Assembly: GCA_030704615.1 (NCBI GenBank)
Contig: CM060734.1
Span: 55,258,042 to 55,322,041 of the forward strand
DNA from: Takakia lepidozioides
Taxonomy: Eukaryota > Streptophyta > Takakiopsida > Takakiales > Takakiaceae
Direction of reading: 5' to 3'
Length of the DNA: 64,000 nucleotides
This document shows positions 22,901 through 35,445 of the stretch, one piece after another. Positions within the stretch are counted from its first letter, which is position 1, and the number at the start of each line of letters is the position of its first letter. Made by a program: the position numbers and the translations under genes. A model generated the notes under the pieces. It was not told where the DNA came from. It did no database searches and saw only the letters and a program-made list of their open reading frames with translations.

Positions 22901-25900
22901 TCCACAGTTCACTGGGATCTTCTATACAATGAAGGCCCCCTTTGCAGCCCTAAGTTACTACAGCACCATGCGCACACTATTTCCTTCAGCAGTTCATCCA
23001 CCAAGGCCTGTTACTTACATACTCAACTGCACACAGCCTTTAGTTCTAACATAGCAACGGAAAATGGAGAATCATATGCTCAGAAGAAAGCACATCTAAG
23101 AAGTGACCTGAACACCAATTGCCCTTATGGGTGATGAATGAAAATGCAAGCTTCGAGCTACAACCAACCAGGAGCTGGTAACTTCAAGTAACCTGGAAGC
23201 ATAGCAGACTTTAGTGCCTACTTCCTAAACTCTGAATGTTCCTAGCAAAGTAACACCTTCAGCTCAACCACAATTACCTTGATAAATTTGCTCAAATTTC
23301 TGGAATTGTAAAAATCGTGTCTTGCGTGAGTTAATGTTCCCACCGACAAGGGAATTTGCCATGCTGCGCTGGCCTTTTGGCTCCTTGATTTCCTCTTGTG
23401 TGTCTGACAATGCCACTGATAGCATATGAAAGGACGGTGGGGTCTTATTTGGTGGGGGCAGTTCCTCCACCGGCTTCTCTCTCTTATGCAGTCCACGCCT
23501 GCCAGCATCCCAATCTCAAGGTCAGCTCAAATCCTATCAGTGTAGATCATATGGATTAGCAGTAGTCATTGCTAAAATTTCCTCACAAAGAAAAACAACT
23601 GAAAAAACGCTCCAGATGAGTTCAACTTCAAATGAGCAAAAGGCAAACAAATGATGATTCAACAGACTCCCATGGCTTGCATGTGCAACCAAAAATCCCT
23701 CACAAAGTCAACTGAACTAGAGACTACCGTTGAATGGCTGCAACCAATGCCGCTTGTGTGTCTATTGCAGAATTCCTTTGTTGTCCAGCATTGTTTGGCT
23801 CCACTTTGATACTTGGGCTGGCAAGTGGACCACTTCCAGTTGACGGACTGTTCAAACTTTGAGATGGCATAGCGCTTGCGCTTAAACTGCTTGGAGATGC
23901 CAATGTTCCACCGAGAGAATTTGTCTTTTGAAGAGGGCTTATCCTCCGGCGCGACTGCTGGAGATTTGGTTGCATTTGCATCTGCACAGTCTGTCCAGAC
24001 CTTCTCAGTGTATTGCAATATCACTGTAATACAATAATGCATGCAGATAACATGGAAAAGACGGTTGGAAATAATGCCTCAACTAGACCTGCATCCACCA
24101 CCATTCTCTTGGTGAGGTCTCTGCTGTGAGTGCTATGTCCCAACTATCAGGACATAGAGCAACACAAAAACTGACTTCATTCTTCACATCCAACTGTTCA
24201 CCACTCCAACATTCTAAGTTACCAAAGTTAGCACCTGCAGAGACACTGGGTACCTACTGGGGAGCTGATCACATAGCTTGGGGCCAGGGCCCCAAAGCTT
24301 GTGAGAAGGACTGGAAACCATTGGCCACACTAGCCCCACAAATGTGGTGAGCCCAGCATAGTAGTCAATTGGAGTCATCAAGTACCCAGCTCCATTAAAT
24401 GGAAAAGTACCTGTTCTATATGACCAGACACCCCAGCAGACACCAAATTGGAAGCCAACGCCTGAGCTTGTGCTTTTTCCATCAAAGAAGCTGTTGTGGG
24501 GGCAGGAACTGACGGAGGTGCCACTCCAGCATTGCTAGACGGGACACCCCCCATGCTCAATCCAGATGCGCCAATACTCGAACTCACGGGAATCCCGTTA
24601 GACACAGGCACAGTTGAAGATGGTGGCAGTGATGTCTGGGAACCCAGACCCGGTTTCAGGGTTACTGTTGCTGTAATTGGCAGCCTAATCTCAGGCTTCT
24701 GGGGGGCTTTGATGGTTTGTTGAATTGTCTGTTGTTGTTTACGTCTCAGCAGATCCTCGTTCAACTTCCGCTCACTCTCTGCCTTCACATCTGGCTTCAT
24801 GTCCATGCCCACTCTAGGTGACCCTAGTTGCTGCCATTGCTGCTGGGTTGGCATTGCCTGGGGCTTTGGAGAATGATGCTGAGAAAATATCCCACGCTGC
24901 TGTAGCACCATCTGCGGTGTCGGCTTTAGCTCTTGCTGCGCAGCTGCTTGCTGTTGCTCTTTTTCTACATCAGATTTCTCCTGCTCTTGTCGAGCCTTCT
25001 CAGCATCCTCATGCTTCTGGACCTCAATCTCTTGCTGCACCTTTGCGATCTCCTGTGAAACAAGAAAACTTATCATCTTGGAGGGAGGAACAAAGAGAAA
25101 GAGAAGAATGTACTCATCAGATGTTGTTTGTCGTAGCCACAAAGGGATAGAGAATGTACTCATAAGATCTTGTTTGCTGTAGCCTCGTGGGCATAGACCC
25201 CGTGCCCAGTTTGGGCAGAACACAAAGGGATAGAATGTACTCAATAGACTTTGTTGTGGCCATAGACTCCGCGTTCAGTTTAGGGAATAGACCCTGCTGT
25301 GTGAGCAACCTAAAAGTTAGAGCCCAACAGGGCCAGGGCTGTAGGCTCAACCTCGAAAGTTGGTGAGCAGAGGTGCAGGAATCATGTTCCTGAAGAGGGT
25401 CACTCTCTGGTGAGAATACCCCAGACAATCTATCAGAAAGGGATAGAATGTGCTCATAAAATGTTGTTTGCCATACCCTTAAAGAAAGGGATAGATGTAC
25501 TCATAAGAAGTTGTTTGCCATAGCCTTGTGGCCATTGACCCCGCGCTCAGTAAGAGCGGAACACAAAGGAACAGTAACTACCTTTGTCAGGGGCTGACAC
25601 CGGTAGTCTGACTTACCTTGGAGCAGACAATTGATCGACGCCGGTAGTAAGACTTACCTTGGAATAAGCAATTGATCCAGGTTTTCCAGATACCTCTAGA
25701 AATCCCTTTACACAAGCATCAACCTGCTGTGTGTGGTTTGCCCAATAACTAGGCCCCAAAAGGGCCTGGGCTTTTGGCTCAGCCTCAAGACTTTCAAAGT
25801 CAGAAAAGGGAAAGGGATAGAAAGGGATAGAGAATGTACTCATCAGACGTTGTTTGCCGTAGCCTTGTGGCCATTGACCCCGCGCCCAGTTCGAGCGGAA

Positions 25901-28900
25901 CACAAAAGCGATAGAGAGAAAGAGAGAGAGAGAATACAACCAAGCCAAACTTAAGAACAAACAGAGTCACCGCCACTCACCGGGCCTTTAGAAACAATGT
26001 GTTCCAGAGGGCCACTGCTGTCCTGCTGCTCCACCTTGGGCTTGGCATCAGCCACCTCCTTTTGGTCACTCAGTGGAAGCACACTCTTGGTCTCCTGAGG
26101 GAATACAGTGGCACCCTCTCCCTGTGACAGACCTGCAGACTGCTGTGCTGCCTGAGGCATGTGGCTCTGGCGTTGTGCCAAGCTCTCAGCCACGCGCTGC
26201 TGCTTTTCCATCTTGAGCTGCTGCTGTTGTTGCTGCTTTTCCTTTCGTTGCTTCTCTCTTTGCTCTTTCACCTCCTGTTTTTCTTGAAGTTTTCGCTGAT
26301 GCAGCTGTAGCTTTTCAGCCTTCACCTGCGCCCCCGGCTATCAATCTCTGTCACAAGCGCATGTGCTTCAAACCATCCCATTATAAATGCAAACCAAATG
26401 ATTTACAAATGAAACATGAACACCTAATCCATAAGGTAACAATAGCAAGTTTTTACTTACCCTTTGCTCAAAGAAAAGAGAGGGCTGCTATGGTGACAAT
26501 AGCAAGTTGAACTCTAGTCACTTGCCCCCAAACCAACAATGACTGGACATAAGAGGGTAAGGCCATAGGATAGATAATACGAGGCCACCTGAAGGCCAAG
26601 GAGCCAAGCTACATACTCGTGCCTTCTGGAAATTCAACTGTGTTGCATCTAATAAGCATGACAATGGTTTGACCACAAAACACTGGGTTGCTTGTGGGAT
26701 ACTCCAGGCAGATTAACACACTCAATCCTCAAACCAGAGACCAGGCCATTCATGACTGTAAGAAACAAACCCACCCACCTGCTCAGCCTTCAGCCGCTTT
26801 GACTCGGCCCGGGCAGCCGCCGCAGACTCTTTACTCTCTCTCCTGCCTAGCATTGATGAGGCACCTCCCAGACCACTGGTAACTTCATGCCCGCTGGCGG
26901 AGGTCACAGTCGATGGGGTTGCCGGGGTTGCCGGTGTGCTTGAGCTTGGAGAAAGGGGAACTGAAGGGATAGAAATTGCAGATAAAGAATGTGTGAGACC
27001 CCCTGGACGTGGGACCACTGTTTGTTGAGAAGTAGCTCCTTGAGATGAAGTGGCCTGAGGTAATAGGACTCCAGAAGTTGGTTGGGTAGATATTTTCGCC
27101 ACTTCTTGCACTGGATCTATGGCCACTTTCACTCTTGACTTCATAGTCGCATTGTCTATGGCAGTAAACTCAAACCAAGTTAGAATTTGGCTAACAGTAA
27201 CTTCATGACTGAAAGCCACGGCCTCCCCTCTCTCTCCAATCAATTTTGACAGAAAAAATGGAGGAAGGAGGCAGTCAGTCCAAGTTCTCCACACGAGATA
27301 CCCTGTCACGGACTACTTTAGGAAGACTTGGTCAGCAACCAAGCAAGGCTGGAAATAAAAGAAGATAACAGTAGAAGCTGAGGAGACTAATGCAAAGGAA
27401 GCTGGACAGTCAGAATGGCAAAGGCCAAGGGTTAGGCCTTTGGATGGCAAGCAGTGGCCTCCTTCAGTAAAAACAACCTACATGTATGGCATCCCACATT
27501 ATCAAAAGCCTCACCTGGACCTGGTGATGAGACAGTGGCTGCAACATTGTGACCGCTTGGAGCAGATTCCGCAAACAAGGGTGCAGCACCCGTGACCCCC
27601 TTCTCTGAGGCATTTTCAAGACTAAGTTTCCTCCGCTTTGCCAACCCCTCTGCCTTACATTGAGCCTTGGCAGCTGCAGCTATTCGCAGCTGACGGTCTC
27701 TTAGAGATCCATTATGAGTCCGGTACCTCCTCAATGCCGCACGACCAATATTGAGTTTCAGCTGCCCAAGTTCAAACAGAATTTTTGAGAGAGGCATGTT
27801 TGGCAGAGCAGTTTACGATGGCAGAGTGATGACATTACAGGCAAGGATAAAAGCATTGCACATGTGAGGTCAACAACTCACTGAAACTGGGAAGAGGTGA
27901 TGGAGCTGTACCCTGTTATAGTTTGTTATATACGCTTGTTTGGCAACCTCTGGTGTCGGATCGAGGAAAAGAGGAGGTTGTACTGCTTTTAACACTCTAG
28001 CTTCCACTTCCTGGCAGACATACCACATCCATTCGTTACCAAGAAACCTTCCTTTCCCACGCTGGAGTGCAACTCATAGACAATAGAGAGGAGGACTGGC
28101 AAACGAGGTCTGCCAAAAGATTTCAATTCAGCAATTCTATATAATAACACACAAACATCACTAGAGGGCTCCTGGACCATAGGTCCCTTGCAGTCCCCAA
28201 CTGAGTGCCACTTGTGTGAGAACCATGAACAGATCTAACAAATGTAATTTGATTTTGATGTAAGCTTGTGTGTAAATGACCCGTTCACAACCCAGATGGG
28301 ACATTGTGTGTCAGCTCTAGCAACACCTTGTAGTCATCCTGAGATGTGCCGAAGTGAGAGAACTGACCAGAAGGTCCTTATAAGTCCAGGTATCATCCGC
28401 CATGGAAGCAATGTCTTTAACAATTGTCTCTGTGGAAGGCTGCAGCAGCACCCGATGCACAAGTGGCATCCACTCCCCACCTGTTCCTTCCCAAGACAGT
28501 GAGGGCACAGAGTCCCCCATTGTCGATGGGACACTATCCCGGTAATCACGTAGCTGCATTCAAATGTCATACAATAATATGTACAGTTTAAGAGACAGGC
28601 ACAAACTCCAAAGTGAGAATCCTAGCTAATGGACAATCCCAAAACGACATGCAATAATACAGTTGAGTCTTGTAAGTTTGAGTAATCTTTCATGTTTATT
28701 TGGAGAGTCACAATGCTTGCCACATCTTAAATCCTACAAGAATTGTTATGAACTATCTTTCCTACACCAATTTGGGATTCATCATGCTCTTTCCTTTGAA
28801 CAATCAAACAGATGTCTATATGCCTAATCTTATCATCAACCCAGTGGGATAGGGTGTAGTAAATCAGCTTTGAGTAAAACCGCCTGGTCACTGTCTCTGG

Positions 28901-31900
28901 AAAATAGCACTTCGGGTGGTCATTTTCTAATAGCGGCAGCCTTTTGCGTGCCTGTGAAGGACGAACTTGAAGTTCTACAGCTCTTAGCATACTTTTTATT
29001 AAAGTTTAAACCATTTCCTTGATATCAGAAAGCGGTGAATCCTTCTCGTACATCACAAATCCAACCCGTAAATTGCTCCAGGAGATATAGTAAGGAAAAT
29101 TGGCAAACCTCGCAAACAACACAGCCATTGATGTACAAGCAAGGTATGTCCTCCAGAAGATCGCCTGGAAGCCAGCCACCATCAATTGCCTGGCTCCATG
29201 CCACACCCCACAGATCCAACAACCTGAGTTGGACAGCCTTCAATTGAAGCTAAATTTCGAATCAATCCATGCAACAGTTGTCAATTCCACTCCATCCCAA
29301 TGGGAGAAGTACATCCATGATACACGAGTAGTACTACCTAAACAAGAAGCTCAGATCTGTGTAATCAGAAAAACCCTATTCATCTGACTCCAACCTGTTC
29401 TAAAGGATGAGGGCCACCATGCACTTGAGCAGGCAGCCCGCCAGTGGTTGGGTGTTTGTGCCTTGCCTGTGCATAACCAGGGTGATCCTGGGTTCAGTCC
29501 TTCAACTTTCCATTGGCCCTTCGGGCTGTGCGTAAAGCAGTAGGCTCTGTAAATTTGCTGGACGTTAAACAGACTCTATCTTATCTTTTTATCTGTACAT
29601 TATTTGCCAATCTGAGGGCGCCACGGGGTGGCTTTGAAGCATAGCATGTGGACACAAATAAGAGACAGATTGTACTCATAAGACGTTGTTTGCCGTAGCC
29701 TTGTGGCCATTGACCCCGCGCCCAGTTTGAGCGGGAACAAAAGGGACAGAACCTACCTCTGTCAGGGGCTGACGTTGGTAGTAAGACTTACCTCCATATA
29801 TAGAATTAATCCGGGTTTTCCAGATATCCTCTAGAAATCCCTTCACACAAGCATCAATCTGCTGTGTGTGATTTGCCCAAAAACTAGGCCTCAGGAGGGC
29901 CTGGGCTTTTGTCTCAGCCTCGAGACTTTCAAAGTTGGTAAACAGGGGTACAGGCACAATACCCTTAATAGATTTGAAGAGAGCGTCTCTTTGGTGAGAG
30001 AACCCCGGACAGTGTATCAGAAAATGAATACTGTCTTCAGATTGCCCACACAACGGGCAATTGCACTCTCCCTTTCCTCTCTGCTTCTGTTTGCTGTTCA
30101 AAGGTAGGCTTCCTGCCCTGAGTTTAAATTTCAGTCTAGTGCCGAGAGTGGGTAGACCCTTGAGGTCATCCAAGATGTCCTCCCCCAAATAAGAGACAGA
30201 GTCATACAGAGAAAAGAAGACTGCAAATCCCTGTCTATACAAGGTTACACTTGTGAGGTAAAGTAGGTATAGCTAATTTACCCTCAAAAAATTTTCGCTG
30301 GTGCGGTCATATGGATACAACAACTCCACGACTTCAAATGCAAGTGGTGGCAATTTACCCCTCTGCCAGGTAAGTGCAGTCAATATTAGCACACCACTAC
30401 CTTCCTGTGATTAAGATATGTAAGATTTTTGAAAGGTGTGCACTAAAGTAAGCGTTCGATGGACAAAGAGAACAAATATGTCATCCAGTAGATCTACTAA
30501 TTTACAATATAAGAGTTGCTTTCTATCCTGAGAGCAGTGACCAGGAGAACAACATCAACAAAGGTTGGCCACCACCAAGCACCTTATCATTCTCACTACA
30601 CGAGTACCCTGCCACGAAACACTTTCACACACGAGCCTCTCATCTACGCATATTCTTTCGAGGGCTTTTGTGAGAGGGAGACACTGTCAAAGAGCATACC
30701 TCAGTGGGTTTATCAACTGAGAACCCATCCGGGAACAGGTTCACAGCAAATGATGCCTCTGCATCTGTATTACCAACACCCACCCAAATCGAAGATGAGC
30801 ACGCCCAAGAAAGGCATGTGCCACAAAAGCTGTCATAATAACAGACCATCACTGCAAGAGACGTATCTATCAACAGTTCCAGAAGTACAGTGAGACCACC
30901 ATCCTCTGGAAGGCATAGTCCCTGCAGGATAATAGTCCCCAGGAACCCAAAGAAAGCACCTTCCTGAATCCAGCACTGCTACCCAGGAATGCTAGTTGCG
31001 CAAATCTCGGTGTGTAGCATTAATCAGATGTCCACTTACCACTTGGGACTTGTCTCACTGAGGGATCTTGGAATTGCATAGGCCCCAAAACCTCTCTACT
31101 TGTGTTGACAAACGCAATCTGCATACCTCCCTTAGCATTCAAATTGTTAAAAACAAGCACCTGAAGACCTTCCAAGCAGGAAAACACTCCAGTTTCTACT
31201 GAAAGACCTTTCCATCTGCTTTACCATTGCCTTATGAAAATGGCATGGGTTTTTCAAGATTGAAAAAAGCGGGTGGCTGGTTGCATATCATCTCAAGATA
31301 ACCAGCCAACTGAATGTTCTGTTGTTAGAATTGTAGATGCTTCTGAGCTGAAGGACGCCAATGAGGGTATCCTCCAGCTACTAGGTTCATCACATTACCA
31401 ATTCTGACTGTTCTCTAGTTAGCTGGATCTATGCTCAGTTGTCAATGTTGGCCTGCAGAAAATCTACAAACAGGCAATCCTGCAGAAGCCAAGTATATGT
31501 ACACGTCCATGCAACACTATCTGTGAAGGCACATCCTCTCCACCACCTAGCACACCCTGCTTTCCATATTAGATTCCATATGCTTTACCTGCTAGGTATG
31601 AACTAGAAATTTGTTAAACTCCAGCACAGATTAACCCCCACCCCAGCATGGTTTCTGTTTTGACCCTGATCCGACACACCTATACTTCAGGGGATGAGTG
31701 CCAAAGACAAACTTCTGCAGAGGATGTAAAAGTAAGCTATGCCTTTTCCTGCTCTGCGCGGGACAGAGAGAGATCTCCCACCCTTCTCTAAAACCCTCCA
31801 CAAAATAGATGGGTGGTCTGCCAATCATGGACCGGACGCCCACTGAATGACTAGGTTTCAACCAAATTTACTGTGGTAGCGCAAGAGTAAGAAGTTCTCT

Positions 31901-32635
31901 GGACATCAGAATTATCAAGACTATGAATCAATACAAAGAAACCTAAGGTATGAGTTTGAGGTGTCCATGAATAGGCCATGCAACCGAGAATGACACTTGA
32001 CAGTGTTCTCAGACAACCACTGACATCTGACTCGGTAAAATGTGACATCTGAAACAGTCCATCGCCTAGATCTTCCAAAGAGCTCGCGAGTTCTAGGACT
32101 GAATTGACAGATCACACTTCCAAGTAATCCTGGCTCAAAGAGTAAGAACTCGTCAACCAAAGCCTGAAGCTTACCCATAAAGTAAGTCTTGAAGAATACA
32201 CCTGAAGAGACACCCATGTCTTGATAGAAGAAAAAGTTGATTTAATGAGCAGATAACACATATCTGGTTTGAGCTTGTACCAAAGAGACTGGGCAAGTAA
32301 TTTTCGATCTGTATCAAACGGAAAACATCCAGAAGAGTATTGATGGCTTGCAAAGTTCCCACCTCTCTTCGTTTTTTCTGCAATTGTGAAGTGGGGACAA
32401 CATCAGTTGATCCATTGACGTGCTCAGGGAATGCTCGCTTTGCAGGCAACATCCCGGGCTCCGACTGCAAGGCAGGGGAGGAGAAAATTGGATCCGGCGT
32501 CCCGGTCTCTGGTTTCCCTGAACCAGCTGCAATCCCATTGCCCCAGAGCAGCCCATTTCTCTCTCCTCCAGCCTCGGATACCTTGGGAGTATAGCGAGTG
32601 CCAGTTTTCGAAATCTTGAACGAGATTCCCACCAT
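19953..32635 (-). CDS. SPT20-domain protein, PHL-like (plant SAGA subunit)
   Basis: Plant homologue of SPT20, a SAGA histone-acetyltransferase subunit; in Arabidopsis the family member is PHL (PHYTOCHROME-DEPENDENT LATE-FLOWERING). Fifteen exons chain in phase to 1,489 codons: 32635-32363, 30756-30700, 29237-29109, 28553-28368, 28010-27912, 27761-27515, 27155-26779, 26325-25981, 25052-24411, 23981-23728, 23498-23278, 22911-22721, 22232-22194, 21723-21241, 20879-19953. The N terminus is MVGISFKISKTGTRYTPK. Exons 2-5 carry the SPT20 domain: FAVNLFPDGFSV, LPGDLLEDIPC, VKDIASMADDTWTYKDLL, then EVEARVLKAVQPPLFLDP. Exons 8-9 are Gln/Glu/Lys-rich, probably coiled coil. Exons 11-14 match the second conserved block (SRKTRFLQFQKFEQIYQ, RTRKRLVLCGRAKDS, HVADRFAKQFCAL, LEKEGYELTADEV). 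Exons 14-15 are Gln-, Met- and Gly-rich, ending near PASPQLNTQTLGSVG as in PHL. The exon 3 start is the weakest junction. Introns hold LINE tails. Confidence 0.92.
25083..25925 (-). mobile_element. Cluster of nested LINE 3' tails inside an intron of the SPT20/PHL-like gene
   Basis: In the 928-base intron between exons 8 and 9, the terminal segment of the same LINE family recurs at least four times in the same orientation, near 25100-25150, 25150-25430, 25435-25800 and 25810-25915. Each begins with a form of CTCATAAGACGTTGTTTGCC and the better copies continue into TGACCCCGCGCCCAGTTTG on the plus strand; two extend into coding sequence (ALLGPSYWANHTQQVDACV). Copies are separated by AAGGGATAGA-like tail repeats. 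The arrangement suggests repeated insertion into, or slippage at, the element's own tail. Confidence 0.75.
29660..30245 (-). mobile_element. LINE ORF2 3' end (C-terminal zinc finger and tail) in intron 2 of the SPT20/PHL-like gene
   Basis: Best-preserved copy of the local LINE family. The minus strand reads LPTLGTRLKFKLRAGSLPLN, then a CX2C...H...C finger typical of plant LINE reverse transcriptases (CNCPLCGQSEDSIHFLIHCP). Next come ESLEAETKAQALLR, then QQIDACVKGFLED, and the terminal PAQTGRGVNGHKATANNVL stop. No polymerase or endonuclease domain is present, so this is a 5'-truncated dead copy. Confidence 0.85.
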
Positions 32636-33898
32636 CGGTGTTGGCGGTCTCTGTCAATCAACGATTGTAGGAGGTCCTCAAAAGAAAGACACTGGAATTG
32701 TCCGATTTACAGCCAATGGCCTAAGAGCACACATTTCTGCGAGTGATGCTTCAGAGTTGCTACTCATCTAGCTCCATCTGGACATGTTAGAACATTGAAC
32801 AATGAATCCATAACATACCTCATGACCCAATGTTACGAACAGAACTACAACTCTGGCTTTCATACCCTACCCTCCAGCACTCCCAGAGTCAGGTCCCATT
32901 GCCAAGGAACCCAACCAAGCACGTAAGAATTAAACCCTGAAAAAAAAAGATGGGCATCCAGGTAAGCTAACCTTTTCAGCATGACCCATCAATCTTCAAC
33001 TTTGTAAGCCGGTGCGGCCGAGGTTTCCACAGAGACAACCACAAAAAGATCCATAACTTCACTGTTTAAAATCTTCAACAGGGCACACGGACCCACTAAC
33101 ATATTACCACAAAAATTCAACGTAGGTTACTCTTCTCATCATCTGTAACGGAGTTTAAGCAGCCAGACTGGGAGCGGTGTTGAGAAAAACAGGCGAAATG
33201 CACCCATCTGCTTCGCTTCTTACAATCTTCAGCAAGGGAGCGAGACGAGGGTACCCTTGTGCTATACACTATCGCGGGTCCCTCCGTTCCCCATACCGCT
33301 CCCCACATCCGCAGATGATAACACGTTCCTCATGCACGAGACCCCAAGTTCTCACACCTTTCGAACGAGCTCGGCGTCGCGTCCTAAAACGAGCTAGAAC
33401 GCGTTACCTGCAATCAGGGAACGCGAGAACGATTCGCACATAAGAGGCCTGCTGACTCGGCGGACTAGAGTTGCCTCCTGTGGGACGACGAGTAGCTTCA
33501 TCCATCCAACTTCCAAGAGTTGGCAGCGTCGACGTGGATGACTCCCACCGATGACGTGTTCACAATGGACCCATCATCCATCCATCGATACGTGTTCACA
33601 ATGGACACATCATCCACCCATCGATACGTGTTCACAATTGACACATCATCCACCCATCGATACGTGTTCACAATTGACACATCATCCACCCATCGATACG
33701 TGTTCACAATTGACACATCATCCACCCATCGATGACGTGTTCACAATTGACACATTCGCAGTGTGGCCTGTGCCATTGAGCACATGTCGCAAGTACGAAG
33801 ATGCAATAGGCACAGTTAGGGTAGTCGCGCCTCATTTTCAAGTCGGGGAACAGAGCAGCTTGAGTGTGCGAGCTGTGAGGAGGACGGCGCCTCGAAGG
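32636..33898. promoter_or_regulatory. Divergent promoter region between SPT20/PHL-like and RPL23A genes
   Basis: The two genes start back to back, 1.26 kb apart. The half nearest RPL23A contains a minisatellite (separate entry). No TATA element was confidently assigned for either gene. The assignment as a shared promoter region is from geometry only. Confidence 0.5.
33555..33757. repeat. 36-bp minisatellite, about 5.6 copies
   Basis: Unit CGTGTTCACAATTGACACAT plus a CATCCACCCATCGATA part. Copies start at 33555, 33591, 33627, 33663, 33699 and 33736; the last is partial and its spacing is 37. Units are nearly identical, indicating recent expansion. Because 36 is divisible by three, the array is open in frame, but it precedes the true RPL23A start. 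Confidence 0.93.
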
Positions 33899-34820
<922 letters not shown>

Positions 34821-35269
34821 AATGGTTCTTTTTGTTTGGAACTGGGTTGGTTTGAGAGGTGCTTGTAAGTTTTGTAGTTTTGCAAAGTGCTTTTCAGCTT
34901 CATCCATAAACTTGTGTTAAAATGTCTGGCTTTAGTGAACAGTTATGTTCATGGGATCGTGGCCACTTACTGTAGACTCTCAATGAAATGCAGAAAAAAA
35001 TTGAGTTTAGCTGAGCTTGAGTGGCTGGGTTGTGAATAATCTGGCTGAGATTGTGGTGAAGAATCCTCGTATGTGTGGAACGATGGGTGTGAACACAATG
35101 TACTGGATGAGGATTCATGCAGAGGTTTCTCGTATGCAAAAGATTTGTACGAAGACTCGGAAGCTGATTGGCCATCAGAAGGGATTTGTAGTCTTGAAAA
35201 AAGTATTTGCTGCACCCCAGCACACCTCGGCACCTGGTTTGATTTTGGCATGTTGTTGACGAAGTCCTC

Positions 35270-35445
35270 TTCCTGAGCTAATCGCCCGCACGGCCAAGAA
35301 GGTTCGACACAATGCAGGAAACTTGCCCTGGCAATGCAGGTGTGAGGCATGATGTCGGACCAAAGTAGGGATGACCCTCATCTACTAGGCCCGTATGGCT
35401 ACATGCAGAGAGAAGTACATATACAAAGGCTGGATTATGTGCCGG
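35270..35445 (-). pseudogene. Isolated PPR/E-region fragment
   Basis: The minus strand reads FVYVLLSACSHTGLVDEGH, then a corrupted stretch, then NLLGRAG, matching the junction of the last PPR with the E region in the intact gene ([15 protein letters not shown] ... [12 protein letters not shown]). No other PPR unit flanks it, so it is a solitary relic. Confidence 0.7.

Noticed and set aside
33555-33757. CRISPR-like direct repeats
   Set aside because: Units are contiguous without unique spacers, in a plant nuclear context; it is a minisatellite.
33551-33898. N-terminal extension of RPL23A through the minisatellite
   Set aside because: The frame is open only because the unit is 36 bp; family resemblance starts at the ATG at 33899.
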